DNA of 64,000 nt from Pedobacter suwonensis (GCF_900111825.1 NZ_FOJM01000011.1:165949-229948), one strand, 5' to 3'. Shown: positions 53,285 through 62,562, counted from the first letter of the stretch. The notes: a model not told the origin generated them from the sequence alone. Numbers and translations: made by a program.

Positions 53285-54469
53285 ATGAACAAGAATTTAC
53301 TTCCACTCACTTTAGGTGGTTTGGGCATCGGTATTACTGAATTTGTAATGATGGGTCTATTACCTGATATCGCTAAAGACCTAAAAGTAACCATTCCGCA
53401 GGCCGGGCATTTAATTTCCGCTTACGCATTAGGCGTGGTAATCGGCGCGCCCTTGTTAATTATGATTGCGGGTAAATATCCACCAAAAAAAATATTGATG
53501 GCCTTGATGATCATGTTTACGGTCTTCAATGCCTTTTCCGCATTCGCACCTACTTTCAACATTCTTTTTATCTCCAGGTTACTTTCAGGCTTGCCTCACG
53601 GGGCATTTTTCGGTGTAGGATCAGTAGTGGCCAGCAGAATAGCAGAAAAAGGGAAAGCTGCACAGGCCGTATCGCTGATGTTTATGGGCCTAACCATTGC
53701 CAATATTGTAGGCGTACCACTAGGCACTTTCATCGGCCATAATTTCTCCTGGCGCATCTCTTTTGCAGTGGTAGTATTTGTAGGTTTGATAACATTATTA
53801 AGTTTAAAATTATGGCTACCTGCTTTGGAAGCCACGAAAAACCGCGATTTAAAAGCTGAATTAAGTTTCTTCAAAAAAAGAGAAGCCTGGATCATCATTT
53901 TTATGATTTCTATCGGAACAGGCGGACTATTTACCTGGTACAGTTATATTGCGCCGTTAATGACAGATGTTGCAGGCTTTTCATCAAATGCAGTAACCTA
54001 TATATTAATGCTGGCGGGCTTAGGCATGATGTTCGGCAATTACGTTGGCGGCCGTTTGGCCGATAAATTTTCTCCAGCCAAAGCATCTGCAGCTTTATTG
54101 CTCACGATGGTGGCTACCTTAACCATTGTTCATTTTGTATCCGCGAACCAACCTTTGGCGTTAATCATGACTTTTATTACGGGTGCTGTCGCTTTCTCAT
54201 TGGCTGCCCCTATCCAGATGTTGATGATCCAAAGTGCTAAAGGCTCTGAAATGTTGGCGGCCTCTGCCAGCCAGGCGAGTTTTAACATTGGTAATGCGTT
54301 AGGCGCTTTCTTTGGCGGACTGCCACTGGTTTATGGCTTTGATTATACCTCACCGGCTTATGTGGGTGCAGCTATGGCATTGGTGGGCGCTTTGTTTGCC
54401 TTCTGGCTCATTAAAAGCAATCAGGGCGCAACAGAAAAGGCTAAAGTGCCGGCTACTTCTTTTCATTAA
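53285..54469 (+). CDS. MFS transporter, DHA1/AraJ-like sugar or drug exporter
   Basis: This 394-residue protein has 12 hydrophobic segments. The start LPLTLGGLGIGITEFVMMGL is the pattern of AraJ/YdhP-like exporters; motif C-like PLGTFIGHNFSWRISF occurs near 138-155, and GNYVGGRLADKFSPAK is the cytoplasmic loop motif A copy near 250. The likely role is proton-driven export of small molecules; substrate unknown. It is monocistronic. Confidence 0.88.
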   Translation: MNKNLLPLTLGGLGIGITEFVMMGLLPDIAKDLKVTIPQAGHLISAYALGVVIGAPLLIMIAGKYPPKKILMALMIMFTVFNAFSAFAPTFNILFISRLLSGLPHGAFFGVGSVVASRIAEKGKAAQAVSLMFMGLTIANIVGVPLGTFIGHNFSWRISFAVVVFVGLITLLSLKLWLPALEATKNRDLKAELSFFKKREAWIIIFMISIGTGGLFTWYSYIAPLMTDVAGFSSNAVTYILMLAGLGMMFGNYVGGRLADKFSPAKASAALLLTMVATLTIVHFVSANQPLALIMTFITGAVAFSLAAPIQMLMIQSAKGSEMLAASASQASFNIGNALGAFFGGLPLVYGFDYTSPAYVGAAMALVGALFAFWLIKSNQGATEKAKVPATSFH

Positions 54470-54892
54470 AAATATTCGTCATTGCGAACGAAGTAGCGCT
54501 TTGTGATGATGGGATGAGGCTGTAATCATAAATTGTAATTCACTTTGAATTTGCCACGTTGAGCTCAGCCTGTACTGAGCTTGACGAATGTATCGAAACG
54601 CCATGTAAGACTTTTAAAAAAATATCCTTCCACAAGCTCAGGATGACAATTCATATATTTATGAGTAAGCCTCTTTTTTTGAGAAATGAAAGTAGGTGTA
54701 AGCAAAAATAGTCAGCCCTGCTGTGCACTATAGCCTCGCAGAAAAAGCTCGGGCTGCCGTTTCCATCAGGTTTATGATCAAGGGTCTGTGCCGTTAATAA
54801 AAAAAACCTGCGCGGCAACTTTTGAATAAGTGAATGACAGAATAAGAAAACCTAAACCATTCTCTCATTCAAAACTCAATTATTTCACTCAT
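54470..54892. other. 423-base gap: three repeat types
   Basis: A CGTCATTGCGAACGAAG fragment starts at 54478. A repeat with inner GCTCAG/CTGAGC hairpin and CAAGCTCAGGATGAC end is at 54555-54650. A family A fragment is at 54705-54790. A direct repeat of CTCATTCAAAAC units ends at the desaturase stop (54862-54899). No gene is supported. Confidence 0.55.
54705..54790 (+). repeat. Family A repeat fragment
   Basis: It includes CAGCCCTGCTGTGCACTATA, GCCTCGCAGAAAAAGCTCGG and CCATCAGGTTTATGATCAAG with GGTCTGTGCC, parallel to 40494-40565 and 61355-61405. Confidence 0.45.
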
Positions 54893-55954
54893 TCAAAACG
54901 CTACCTTCCCCATTCTCTTCAACAGCTTTAAATGAGATTTTATCCCTCCGAAATAACTGGTACAATTAGGCGTTATGCCATTTTCATTTAACATTTCATA
55001 TAATATCTTACTGATTTGTGGATAATACACATGGTGATAATGCGGAAATAAATGATGGGCAATATGGTTATTAAAGCCGCCTAAAATAAAGTTTGCCGTT
55101 TTACTGAAAGGATGCATATCGTTTGAACTCCTGATCTGGTTCATGAGCCAGGAGGCATTAATATAACCCCGCGCATCAGTTTTAGGATATTGCGTATCCT
55201 CTACATGGTGGGTCATAAAAAAGGTAAACAACAAGAATAACGACTGACTTAGGTGCATCATTAAAAAACCAGTCAGCACCACATACCAAGGCTGGATCGC
55301 AAATATCATGGGCAAAACAAATAACAAACTGATATAGATGAATTTTTGGAACACAAACGACAGGTAATATCTCATGTTCTTTTTGGCGCCATAACCATCG
55401 TCACTAAATAGAATCACAAAATCTTTAATAAAAATCCAGAACAGCGAATAGGTTGTATAAGCTAATGGTGCATACAGGTGTTGGTACGCATGAAACCAAT
55501 AATGTTTGCTGCCAGGAACCACGCGGATCAATTTCGATATTTTAAGGTCTGAATCATAATCTTCTACATTTGGCGCATAATGATGAGAATTAACATGACG
55601 CAGTTTCCAAGCCTCAGCATGCGCTCCAACCAATGTATAAATAGCTACAAAGCAAATGTGGTTGAGCCGCTTGTTTTTAAAGATGGTATTATGAGAAAAG
55701 TCGTGTGAAAAGTTAAAAGCAAAGAGTAGCGAGATAAAACCATAGATAACAAAACAACCTACAAAACCGGTCGGGTTAGCGATGTGGTACAAAGCTAAAT
55801 AGGTAAATAAAGTGAGCAGGAAATACACCACGAATTTAAGTACGATTACCCACATAAATGCAGATTTATCAGCTACCACTTCTTCGCTGACGCGTTTGTA
55901 TATCTCTTTTAGCAACTGACTATCAGCCGCCACATGAATATGTTTATCCTTCAT
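54893..55954 (-). CDS. Membrane fatty acid desaturase (paralogue 2)
   Basis: This 353-residue protein has four or more transmembrane segments and three His boxes: HDFSHN near 108, HVNSHHYAPN near 147, and NNHIAHHLFPHYHH near 300. The spacing fits di-iron acyl-lipid or acyl-CoA desaturases and related hydroxylases. It overlaps the end of the upstream paralogue by 11 bases, so the two are translated together. Substrate and regioselectivity cannot be read. Confidence 0.88.
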   Translation of the reverse strand: MKDKHIHVAADSQLLKEIYKRVSEEVVADKSAFMWVIVLKFVVYFLLTLFTYLALYHIANPTGFVGCFVIYGFISLLFAFNFSHDFSHNTIFKNKRLNHICFVAIYTLVGAHAEAWKLRHVNSHHYAPNVEDYDSDLKISKLIRVVPGSKHYWFHAYQHLYAPLAYTTYSLFWIFIKDFVILFSDDGYGAKKNMRYYLSFVFQKFIYISLLFVLPMIFAIQPWYVVLTGFLMMHLSQSLFLLFTFFMTHHVEDTQYPKTDARGYINASWLMNQIRSSNDMHPFSKTANFILGGFNNHIAHHLFPHYHHVYYPQISKILYEMLNENGITPNCTSYFGGIKSHLKLLKRMGKVAF

Positions 55955-57041
55955 ATCGCATCGGGATTAAGTTCTCACTTCTGCCAATCATTTTCAAAAA
56001 CCTAAAATGAGAAGCCAGCGATTCGCCATAAGACATTTCCATATAAGTTAGCCTGTGTTTTTTAGCCAGCGCTTTAAAAATTGGAATAATCTCAAGGTAA
56101 TGTACATGGCATATATTAGGAAGCAGGTGGTGTACCGCATGAGCATTAAAGCCACCAAGTGTCCAGTTTAAAAACCTGCTTTCTGAATGATAATCTATTG
56201 AGGTAAGCAATTGCAGCTTCGGCCAGCTCATATTCAATTTATGATCCTGATCAGGCACCGGGTGAACTACATAATCCGATAAATGTGCTACGCCTAATAC
56301 GGCCACAAACAATAGCGAAATGATAAAATGATTTAACAAAAAAGCCAGTAAAACCGTCTGCCAGCCGAAAGGCAACAGATAAACAGGCAAAATGATCATG
56401 TAACCGATATATAAGAGTTTATATATCACCAGCTTTACAACTTCAATGCGGGGAATCTCTACTTTAATGGTGCGGCTTGACAGATTGAACAACATCAATG
56501 TTTCCCTGAAAAAGAACCAGTTAATAGAATAGAACAGGTAAAGAAACGGCGCATAAATAAACTGATAACGATGGAACCATAACAAAGGCTGAGATTCAGT
56601 CATCCTGAATAATGGATTATTCAGTACATCGATATCACTGCCTTCTATATTGGTATATAAATGGTGCGATTCGTTATGGTTTTTGCCCCATACATAGGCG
56701 TTGTTCCCTTGTAGGTTAAAACTCAGCGAAAATAGTATCCGGTTCCAGAATTTACTTTTTACTGCTACACCATGGGCCGCATCATGCGAAATATTAAAAG
56801 CAGTTAACAAAACAGAAAGTCCCATCAGCAGGTAAAAAACATAAAATGCAAATACCGAATGACTGGTAATCATTAAGGCATAAAACAGGATGTCCAAACA
56901 GAAATAAAGGAAAATCTTGAAAAACATTTTTGTGTTTCCGGTTTTCTGTAGCCCTTTATCAATAAAATACTGTTCAATCTGCTCATTCAATTCTTTATAG
57001 AATTCGGAGCCTTCATCTTTCATAAATCTTAATTTGTTCAT
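55944..57041 (-). CDS. Membrane fatty acid desaturase (paralogue 1)
   Basis: The start at 57041 (MNKLRFMKDEGSEFYKEL) gives 365 residues; a further in-frame ATG at 57023 is equally possible. His boxes are HDAAHG near 103, NHNESHHLYTN near 141 and NAHAVHHLLPNICHV near 302. Hydrophobic pairs flank the boxes as in the family. It is the first gene of the desaturase pair and differs clearly from paralogue 2, so this is an old duplication. An HTH gene is divergent upstream. Confidence 0.88.
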   Translation of the reverse strand: MNKLRFMKDEGSEFYKELNEQIEQYFIDKGLQKTGNTKMFFKIFLYFCLDILFYALMITSHSVFAFYVFYLLMGLSVLLTAFNISHDAAHGVAVKSKFWNRILFSLSFNLQGNNAYVWGKNHNESHHLYTNIEGSDIDVLNNPLFRMTESQPLLWFHRYQFIYAPFLYLFYSINWFFFRETLMLFNLSSRTIKVEIPRIEVVKLVIYKLLYIGYMIILPVYLLPFGWQTVLLAFLLNHFIISLLFVAVLGVAHLSDYVVHPVPDQDHKLNMSWPKLQLLTSIDYHSESRFLNWTLGGFNAHAVHHLLPNICHVHYLEIIPIFKALAKKHRLTYMEMSYGESLASHFRFLKMIGRSENLIPMRYEG

Positions 57042-57245
57042 AATAATTCGTGTTATCCTAACCAAATCTAAAACATCACACAAATCACAATAAATCTTAA
57101 AGATTATAATCTCCTCAATAATTATTGTTTAAAGGAATTAAAAGACGCATGTAAGAATTTATAAGTTATATATTGCAATTTGGCCCAAAGAAATAATCCA
57201 TTTGATTACTAAAAACTACTATATTCAATTAAAAAATTAATCTTT

Positions 57246-58205
57246 ATGGATAATCAGCAAGTGCTATTTTTTCAAGCCATTAAAGCGGCATTGCCCGAGT
57301 ACCAGAACCTGGCATTAAGTATAGCAGAAGAATTAGGGATCAGCACCAATGAGGCTTATAAAAAAATAAGAGGCGACAGCAACCTTACCTTTCAACAGAT
57401 CATCAAACTCTCTGACTGTTTCGATGTTCCATTTCTGTACAGTCCGAAGAATTCTCTTTCTGTTACTTTTAGCTATTTAAGTGTAAACGAAGATCTGGAT
57501 ATGGTAAACTACCTGCGCAATCTGCTGGAGAACATTAAAGCCATTAAAAAAAGTAAGGAGAAACACATCACCATCACCACGGATGACATCCCCTTGTTTC
57601 ATTTTTTCAAATACCCCGAACTTACCAGCTTTAAACTCTTCTTTTGGGCAAATAGTGCCAATAACTATGGGAAATCTTTTAGCGCTCCCATTCTATCCGA
57701 TGAGATTACCGAAATTTCCCAGGAGTTGCACACCGCTTACCTGGAAATACCGAGTACCGAAATATGGTCGAAAGATACCGTAACGGGTACACTTGAGCAA
57801 ATCAGGTATGCATTCGAAGCAGGCCATCTTACCGACACCGAACTGGCTATAAAGATTGTGGAACAGGTAAGGTATTGCCTTACCGACATGAATATGTATG
57901 CCATTAGCAGCAAAAAAACCATTGACCCAAACCATACCTTCAACTGGTACAGTTGCGATGTACTGGGAAGCATTGCTTACCTGGTTGATTTTAAAGACCG
58001 TATGACCTGCTATAACAGGTTTAATACTTTTAATTACTTAAAAACAGAAGACCATGCTTATTGCAGGCAAACCAAACAATGGATGCAGGGCCTGATTATG
58101 AAATCGGTTTCCTTTAGCGGCCAGGGCGAAAAACACCGCAATAAGTATTTATATCATGCTTTTGCCGAATGCGATAAATTGCTGAAAGAAATAACCAGGC
58201 ATTAA
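57246..58205 (+). CDS. HTH (BetR-like) transcriptional regulator
   Basis: This 319-residue protein has an N-terminal HTH (about 15-65, LALSIAEELGISTNEAYKKI then LTFQQIIKLSDCFDVPF) like XRE/BetR regulators. The remaining 250 residues are a mixed region with no family I recognise, possibly a ligand-sensing domain. It is divergent from the two desaturase genes, 204 bases from the nearer start, and might sense membrane lipids or control the pair. Confidence 0.65.
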   Translation: MDNQQVLFFQAIKAALPEYQNLALSIAEELGISTNEAYKKIRGDSNLTFQQIIKLSDCFDVPFLYSPKNSLSVTFSYLSVNEDLDMVNYLRNLLENIKAIKKSKEKHITITTDDIPLFHFFKYPELTSFKLFFWANSANNYGKSFSAPILSDEITEISQELHTAYLEIPSTEIWSKDTVTGTLEQIRYAFEAGHLTDTELAIKIVEQVRYCLTDMNMYAISSKKTIDPNHTFNWYSCDVLGSIAYLVDFKDRMTCYNRFNTFNYLKTEDHAYCRQTKQWMQGLIMKSVSFSGQGEKHRNKYLYHAFAECDKLLKEITRH

Positions 58206-58221
58206 CCTGGCACATTACACC

Positions 58222-60513
58222 TTAATAATTAAGGGTTAAGCCTGCACCAAAGCCCATATCGCTGTCATAATGAGCAGAAATTCCCATGTATTTAGTGGTA
58301 ATGAATTTAAGTCCGCCCATAAATTCTTTATCACTATTTACCATAAAACTTGCTCTTAAACGCCTGGAAACGGGTATGTCTTCACGCATTAACTGCAGGC
58401 GGACATTACCATCATGATATACTTCTGCCTGTGCAATAACCAACATAGGCAAGGTATAGGCAAGTCCCAAACTAAACATGCTTCTATTGTCTTTTGTATT
58501 TTTCTGGCCAAAAATATTACTTTCCTGTTTAGTTACATCCATTTTCCGGTACCGCCAATCGAAACCGACAAAAGGCATTAACCATTGCATCCGATCGATG
58601 TACCGGCCAACATGGGTTTCGGTTTCAAAGCCGTGCATTTTAGTATAACCCAGGCGCCACTCGGTCCCGATACGCCAGCGTGTATTGGCCAGCATGGCCA
58701 TGCCATCATTTCCGTTACTGGCAAAATCATTTTCGGCCATAAAATGGAACATCCTGTCATCAGCAAAAAGCTTTCGCTGTGCCAGCCTGGGATTGGGAAT
58801 TTCAGGGTTTGGAGGCGAGTTTTCATAGCTAAAAATCCTACCCATACCGCTCATCATATGGTACAGAATATGGCAGTGAAAAAACCAGTCGCCACTTTCT
58901 GAAGCGCGAAACTCAATGGTATCACGCTCCATGGGCATAATATCAAGTACGTTTTTTAAAGGCGCGTAATCGCCCTGTCCATTAATTACCCTGAAATCGT
59001 GCCCATGCAGATGCATGGGATGGCGCATCATGCTGTTGTTGTATAGAATGATGCGCAGGTTTTCACCTTTTCTGATCAGGATTTTATCTGCTTCAGAAAT
59101 CGTTTTATTATCCAGGGTCCAAACATAACGGTTCATATTGCCCGTTAGCTGAAACTCCATCTGCCGGGAGGGTGCTTCCGGCAGAACCGTTTTTTCGGGT
59201 GCACGCAGCATATTGTAATTTAATGTTTTGAGTGATGCTTTCATCCCACCGCCATCACCCATATCATGGCCTTTATGTGCATCAGCTACAGCGGTATCTC
59301 CACCACTGCGATCCAGCTCAGCATACATAACGGCATTCATATCCATTACCTGATTCTGCATTTTCATGCCATCCATCTGCACCATATTACCATTCATGTC
59401 CATCATCTCATTCATCATTTTCATGCCTTCGAAATATTTCAGTCTGGGTAGTTTCTGAGCGCTCACCTGCTGTCCGCTGCCCAGCCACAGGGATGCCGAT
59501 CCTGTACGGTCTTCAGGCGTAACCAAAAACTCATAGCTTTTATTTTCAGGAATGGTTACAACTACATCATAAGTTTCTGATACGGCAATCATCAGCCGAT
59601 CTACCTCAACAGGCGTCACATCGTTACCATCACTGGCCACTACTGTTATTTTACCACCAGCATAGGTGAGCCAAAAATAGCTGGAGGCCCCACTGTTAGC
59701 AATGCGCAACCTGATCTTATCGCCCGCCTTCAGTTTGTTTGGCACCTGGTACTGATTTTTTCCATTTACTAAAAACGCTTCATAATACACGTCACTCACA
59801 TCCATAGCAGTCATCCGTTTCAGTTCGTTGGTGAGTTTGGTTTTAAAGTGTCCACCTTTTATGGCTTCAGCATAACTCTGCGTTGTACCTTTTTTGATCG
59901 CGAACCAGTCGTTCGCATTGTGTAACCGCCTGTCCACTTCATGAGGCTTCATATTGGTCCACTCACTTAAAACTACAGGTACCGTGGGCATAACCGGCTC
60001 TTTTCTTTTATTTAAAATCATCGCGCCATACATGCCAATCTGCTCCTGCAAACCCGAGTGACTATGGTACCAATGGGTACCGTTCTGTATGATCGGAAAA
60101 CGGTAAACATGGGTTTCATTTGGTTTGATGGGCATTTGTGTAAGGTAAGGAACGCCATCATAGCGGTTAGGCAAAAATAGTCCGTGCCAATGTAAGGAGG
60201 TTGTTTCTTTTAGTTTATTGTGCACATATATTTCTGCAGTATCGCCTTCGGTAAAGGTTAGCGTTGGCATGGGTATCTGTCCGTTAACTGCAATTGCGCT
60301 TTTAGGTTTCCCGCCAAAAGTTACCGTTGTATCGGCAACGTACAGATCATATCGTACTACTCTGGGCGGCCTGCTGTTGCTTAAACTTGTAACGGTGCTT
60401 GCTTCACTGAGCGTTTTTCCGGGACCGGCTGCTTCTGTCGCACCATGTTGATGTTGGGCAAAAGCAGTGCTATAAAGCAAAATAGCCAGGCAACAAACTA
60501 AAATAAACTTCAT
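58222..60513 (-). CDS. Multicopper oxidase with C-terminal outer-membrane-barrel-like domain
   Basis: This 763-residue protein has a signal peptide ending STAFAQ. The oxidase part (about 50-565) has all four copper motifs: HWHG at 108-111, HSHSG at 150-154, HPMHLHGH at 498-505 and HCHILYHMM at 546-554. A Met-rich segment lies at 362-396 (MMNEMMDMNGNM), typical of CopA/CueO-type copper oxidases. Residues 600-763 form strand-like segments (RIGTEWRLGYTKM, WLMPFVGFDWRYRKM, GFGAGLTLNY end) resembling a CopB-like barrel. Likely periplasmic copper detoxification. Transcribed with the DUF3347 gene, 12 bases upstream. Confidence 0.9.
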   Translation of the reverse strand: MKFILVCCLAILLYSTAFAQHQHGATEAAGPGKTLSEASTVTSLSNSRPPRVVRYDLYVADTTVTFGGKPKSAIAVNGQIPMPTLTFTEGDTAEIYVHNKLKETTSLHWHGLFLPNRYDGVPYLTQMPIKPNETHVYRFPIIQNGTHWYHSHSGLQEQIGMYGAMILNKRKEPVMPTVPVVLSEWTNMKPHEVDRRLHNANDWFAIKKGTTQSYAEAIKGGHFKTKLTNELKRMTAMDVSDVYYEAFLVNGKNQYQVPNKLKAGDKIRLRIANSGASSYFWLTYAGGKITVVASDGNDVTPVEVDRLMIAVSETYDVVVTIPENKSYEFLVTPEDRTGSASLWLGSGQQVSAQKLPRLKYFEGMKMMNEMMDMNGNMVQMDGMKMQNQVMDMNAVMYAELDRSGGDTAVADAHKGHDMGDGGGMKASLKTLNYNMLRAPEKTVLPEAPSRQMEFQLTGNMNRYVWTLDNKTISEADKILIRKGENLRIILYNNSMMRHPMHLHGHDFRVINGQGDYAPLKNVLDIMPMERDTIEFRASESGDWFFHCHILYHMMSGMGRIFSYENSPPNPEIPNPRLAQRKLFADDRMFHFMAENDFASNGNDGMAMLANTRWRIGTEWRLGYTKMHGFETETHVGRYIDRMQWLMPFVGFDWRYRKMDVTKQESNIFGQKNTKDNRSMFSLGLAYTLPMLVIAQAEVYHDGNVRLQLMREDIPVSRRLRASFMVNSDKEFMGGLKFITTKYMGISAHYDSDMGFGAGLTLNY

Positions 60514-60525
60514 GTTATCGTGTAT

Positions 60526-61002
60526 TTATTTAAGTACTTCGGCTATCTTGCCACAACTCAACATTATATTACCATAATATGGGTTTTTGATCACCTCGTC
60601 TTCGCTTAACCAATAGCTTTTTTTCATCGGACAATAATCATAATAAACAGGTTTATCGTTTAGTTTTAATGCTTTTACCAGGGCATAAAAATCGGCTGAT
60701 AAGGAAGAGAAATCATCTCTCTTATGTTCAATATCTTTACTCCCGGCGATGTGCCCGGCATCAAATAATATTTTGTCACGCAATACTTTCGAAGCATTGG
60801 TTCTTTCGTTTGCCTTTATTGCATTAATGAATTGAGTAGCCTTTGCACCAGCCAAACCTGCATTACTGCTGATTAAAGCCTCTTTAATCTCGTAGTAGGC
60901 CTGCAGAGGATTAAGCCCTACTGTTTTTTCTTGTGCTGACAGGTCGCCAGCTACAACCAGTAAAAGGACATGGAGGATCCAGAATTTAATCAAAGTTTTC
61001 AT
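60526..61002 (-). CDS. DUF3347 periplasmic protein, copper-linked
   Basis: This 158-residue protein has a signal peptide (WILHVLLLVVAGDLSA). The mature helices and the end YDYCPMKKSYWLSEDEVIKN with PYYGNIMLSCGK match DUF3347; CPM, and the later CG, supply Cys and Met residues suited to copper. The domain occurs next to or fused with CusB-type and multicopper-oxidase genes, and this copy leads the operon with the oxidase. Confidence 0.82.
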   Translation of the reverse strand: MKTLIKFWILHVLLLVVAGDLSAQEKTVGLNPLQAYYEIKEALISSNAGLAGAKATQFINAIKANERTNASKVLRDKILFDAGHIAGSKDIEHKRDDFSSLSADFYALVKALKLNDKPVYYDYCPMKKSYWLSEDEVIKNPYYGNIMLSCGKIAEVLK

Positions 61003-61219
61003 TTTGCGCTTAAATTTTAAACAAAACTAGCGGTATGGCCTTTAGTAACTTTACACTTTTAGCGGAAATGTTTACATAATTATAGGGTTAAGGTACGCCA
61101 GGCATTGACTATTGAGGAATTAAATGGTTTGTTTAAACAATTATAAAAGGATTCGACTGTGCTGGCAGGTAGCGGTGGTATCTTTTCTTTTTTTTGGAAA
61201 CGGACGTTCTGTAATTCTT

Positions 61220-61575
61220 CGGTGGCAGCAGTCCCGTTATCCGCTTTATCCCGACAGAACAAGTCGGGATGACCGCTCCTACCGGGTTTATTGAACAAGG
61301 GTTACGGCAAAAATGGCAAGATCCTTTTAGTAATACCCCACTAGTCTTCAACCTACAGTCCTCGCTGGCTATAGGCTATTCTACTTAATCCGGGTTTAGG
61401 AACAAGGGCCGTACGTACTGAATACCTTAAAAATGGAATACTGCATTACTACCCAGCCCCCGTTGCATCGCTACCCTGGAGCAACGAGGTATCCCGAATT
61501 TTTGGGAAAAGCATAGAAGCGGAAAACGGGAACAAACCTTAATCTTAACAGCAAATTGCGCTCCCATTTAAAGCC
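61220..61575 (+). repeat. Family A repeat, long copy with extra 5' part
   Basis: The 5' part has GCAGTCCCGTTATCCGCTTT, a CCCGAC/GTCGGG hairpin, and CTCCTACCGGGTTTATTGAA. From 61360 the blocks CAGTCCTCGCTGGCTATAGG, TCCGGGTTTAGGAACAAGGG, TCGCTACCCTGGAGCAACGA with GGTATCCCG, and GGAAAACGGGAACAAACC, TTGCGCTCCC match those at 40511-40715. The 5' part seems to be another partial copy. Confidence 0.6.
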
Positions 61576-61639
61576 AGTTAATTTCTTTACATGCCCCTTC
61601 AACCCTTTCAGGCTGAATTTTCTATAAAATTTCTTCTAT

Positions 61640-61740
61640 CCATCTCACATCATCCATTTTACTTAATCCATCCTACCTAATCCATCTTACATCACCCACG
61701 TTACCTAATCCATCTTACATCACCCATCTCACATTTAGCA
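61640..61740 (+). repeat. Degenerate C/T/A-rich tandem repeat before nth
   Basis: TAATCCATCTTACATCACCC occurs twice, preceded and followed by variants (ATCCATCCTACC, CCATCTCACAT), with a period of roughly 28 bases. It is strand-asymmetric, with almost no G. Similar tracts stand at 19290-19350 and 53154-53215. Confidence 0.6.
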
Positions 61741-61742
61741 CA

Positions 61743-61771
61743 TTGCATTCTCCATCTTTAACCTATATTTG
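61743..61771 (+). promoter_or_regulatory. Candidate promoter of nth, leaderless
   Basis: TTG at 61743-61745 and TATATTTG at 61764-61771 match the -33 and TAnnTTTG -7 boxes with an 18-base spacer. The ATG is at 61775, only four bases after the -7 box, so the transcript would begin at or beside the start codon. Confidence 0.5.
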
Positions 61772-61774
61772 CAC

Positions 61775-62440
61775 ATGCTTAAAAAAGAACGCTACAAACT
61801 TTTTGTAGAACATTTTTCGGCCAGGCAGCCTGATGCAGAAACCGAGTTACACTATAATAACCCTTATCAGCTTTTGGTAGCAGTAATCCTTTCGGCGCAA
61901 TGTACCGATAAGAGGGTGAATATGGTAACGCCAGCTCTTTTTCAGCGCTTTCCCAATGCCAAGGCTTTAGCTGAGGCTACACCCGATATAGTTTTCGATT
62001 ATATCAGAAGCATCAGCTACCCCAACAACAAGGCAAAACACCTGGTAGGAATGGCCAACATGCTGCTGAATGAATTTAATGATGTGGTTCCCTCGGAAGT
62101 TAACGACCTGCAGAAAATGCCAGGGGTAGGACGCAAAACAGCCAATGTAATTGCATCTGTAATTTATAATGCACCGGCAATGGCAGTTGATACCCATGTT
62201 TTCCGCGTGGCCAACCGCCTGGGCTTAACCAATGGCAAAACCCCATTAGCAGTTGAAAAGGACCTGGTCAAAAACCTTCCAGAACACGATATCCATATCG
62301 CCCATCACTGGCTTATTCTTCACGGACGCTACGTTTGTATAGCCCGAAACCCGAAATGTGAGGTGTGTGAAATTACTTACATGTGCAGGTATTTTGAACG
62401 CTTAACTGCGCAAAACGAAAGGGATAAATTAAAAGCCTAA
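61775..62440 (+). CDS. nth: Endonuclease III (DNA glycosylase/AP lyase)
   Basis: Removes oxidised pyrimidines in base excision repair. The start at 61775 (MLKKERYKLFVEHF) gives 221 residues, close to E. coli Nth (211). The helix-hairpin-helix KMPGVGRKTANV holds the catalytic Lys near 117, VDTHVFRVANRLGL supplies the catalytic Asp near 136, and the iron-sulfur cluster Cys pattern C-x6-C-x2-C-x5-C is complete in CIARNPKCEVCEITYMC. A TTG two codons upstream lies in the -7 box and is not the start. Confidence 0.96.
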   Translation: MLKKERYKLFVEHFSARQPDAETELHYNNPYQLLVAVILSAQCTDKRVNMVTPALFQRFPNAKALAEATPDIVFDYIRSISYPNNKAKHLVGMANMLLNEFNDVVPSEVNDLQKMPGVGRKTANVIASVIYNAPAMAVDTHVFRVANRLGLTNGKTPLAVEKDLVKNLPEHDIHIAHHWLILHGRYVCIARNPKCEVCEITYMCRYFERLTAQNERDKLKA

Positions 62441-62462
62441 AAATATTTTAAATTTACTATTG

Positions 62463-62536
62463 ACATTAGCCAAAAAAAGCCTTACATTAGCTAAATATTT
62501 TAGTATTATGAATATCAAACATTTAGCATATTAGCC
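62463..62536 (+). promoter_or_regulatory. Repeated ATTAGC motifs upstream of recA
   Basis: ACATTAGC occurs at 62463-62470 and 62484-62491, and ATTTAGC and ATTAGCC near 62521 and 62530. A CTAAATATTTTAG palindrome lies at 62491-62503. These could be control sites for recA; no LexA box of known type is recognisable. Confidence 0.35.
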
Positions 62537-62562
62537 GACAATCAATTATATTTACGTAATCA

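Larger units (their letters stand above)
61003..61774. other. 772-base gap: family A copy and C/T-rich tandem tract
   Basis: It includes the DUF3347 upstream region, a long family A copy (61220-61575), a tandem tract (61640-61740) and the nth promoter (61743-61771). Two minus-strand open frames of 72 codons here run through the repeat and are not supported. Confidence 0.6.

Noticed and set aside
61080..61351. Two 72-codon minus-strand frames upstream of the DUF3347 gene
   Set aside because: They lie in overlapping frames of a family A repeat.
61640..61740. CRISPR array
   Set aside because: Units are degenerate, C/T-rich, directly adjacent and have no unique spacers; no cas gene is present.
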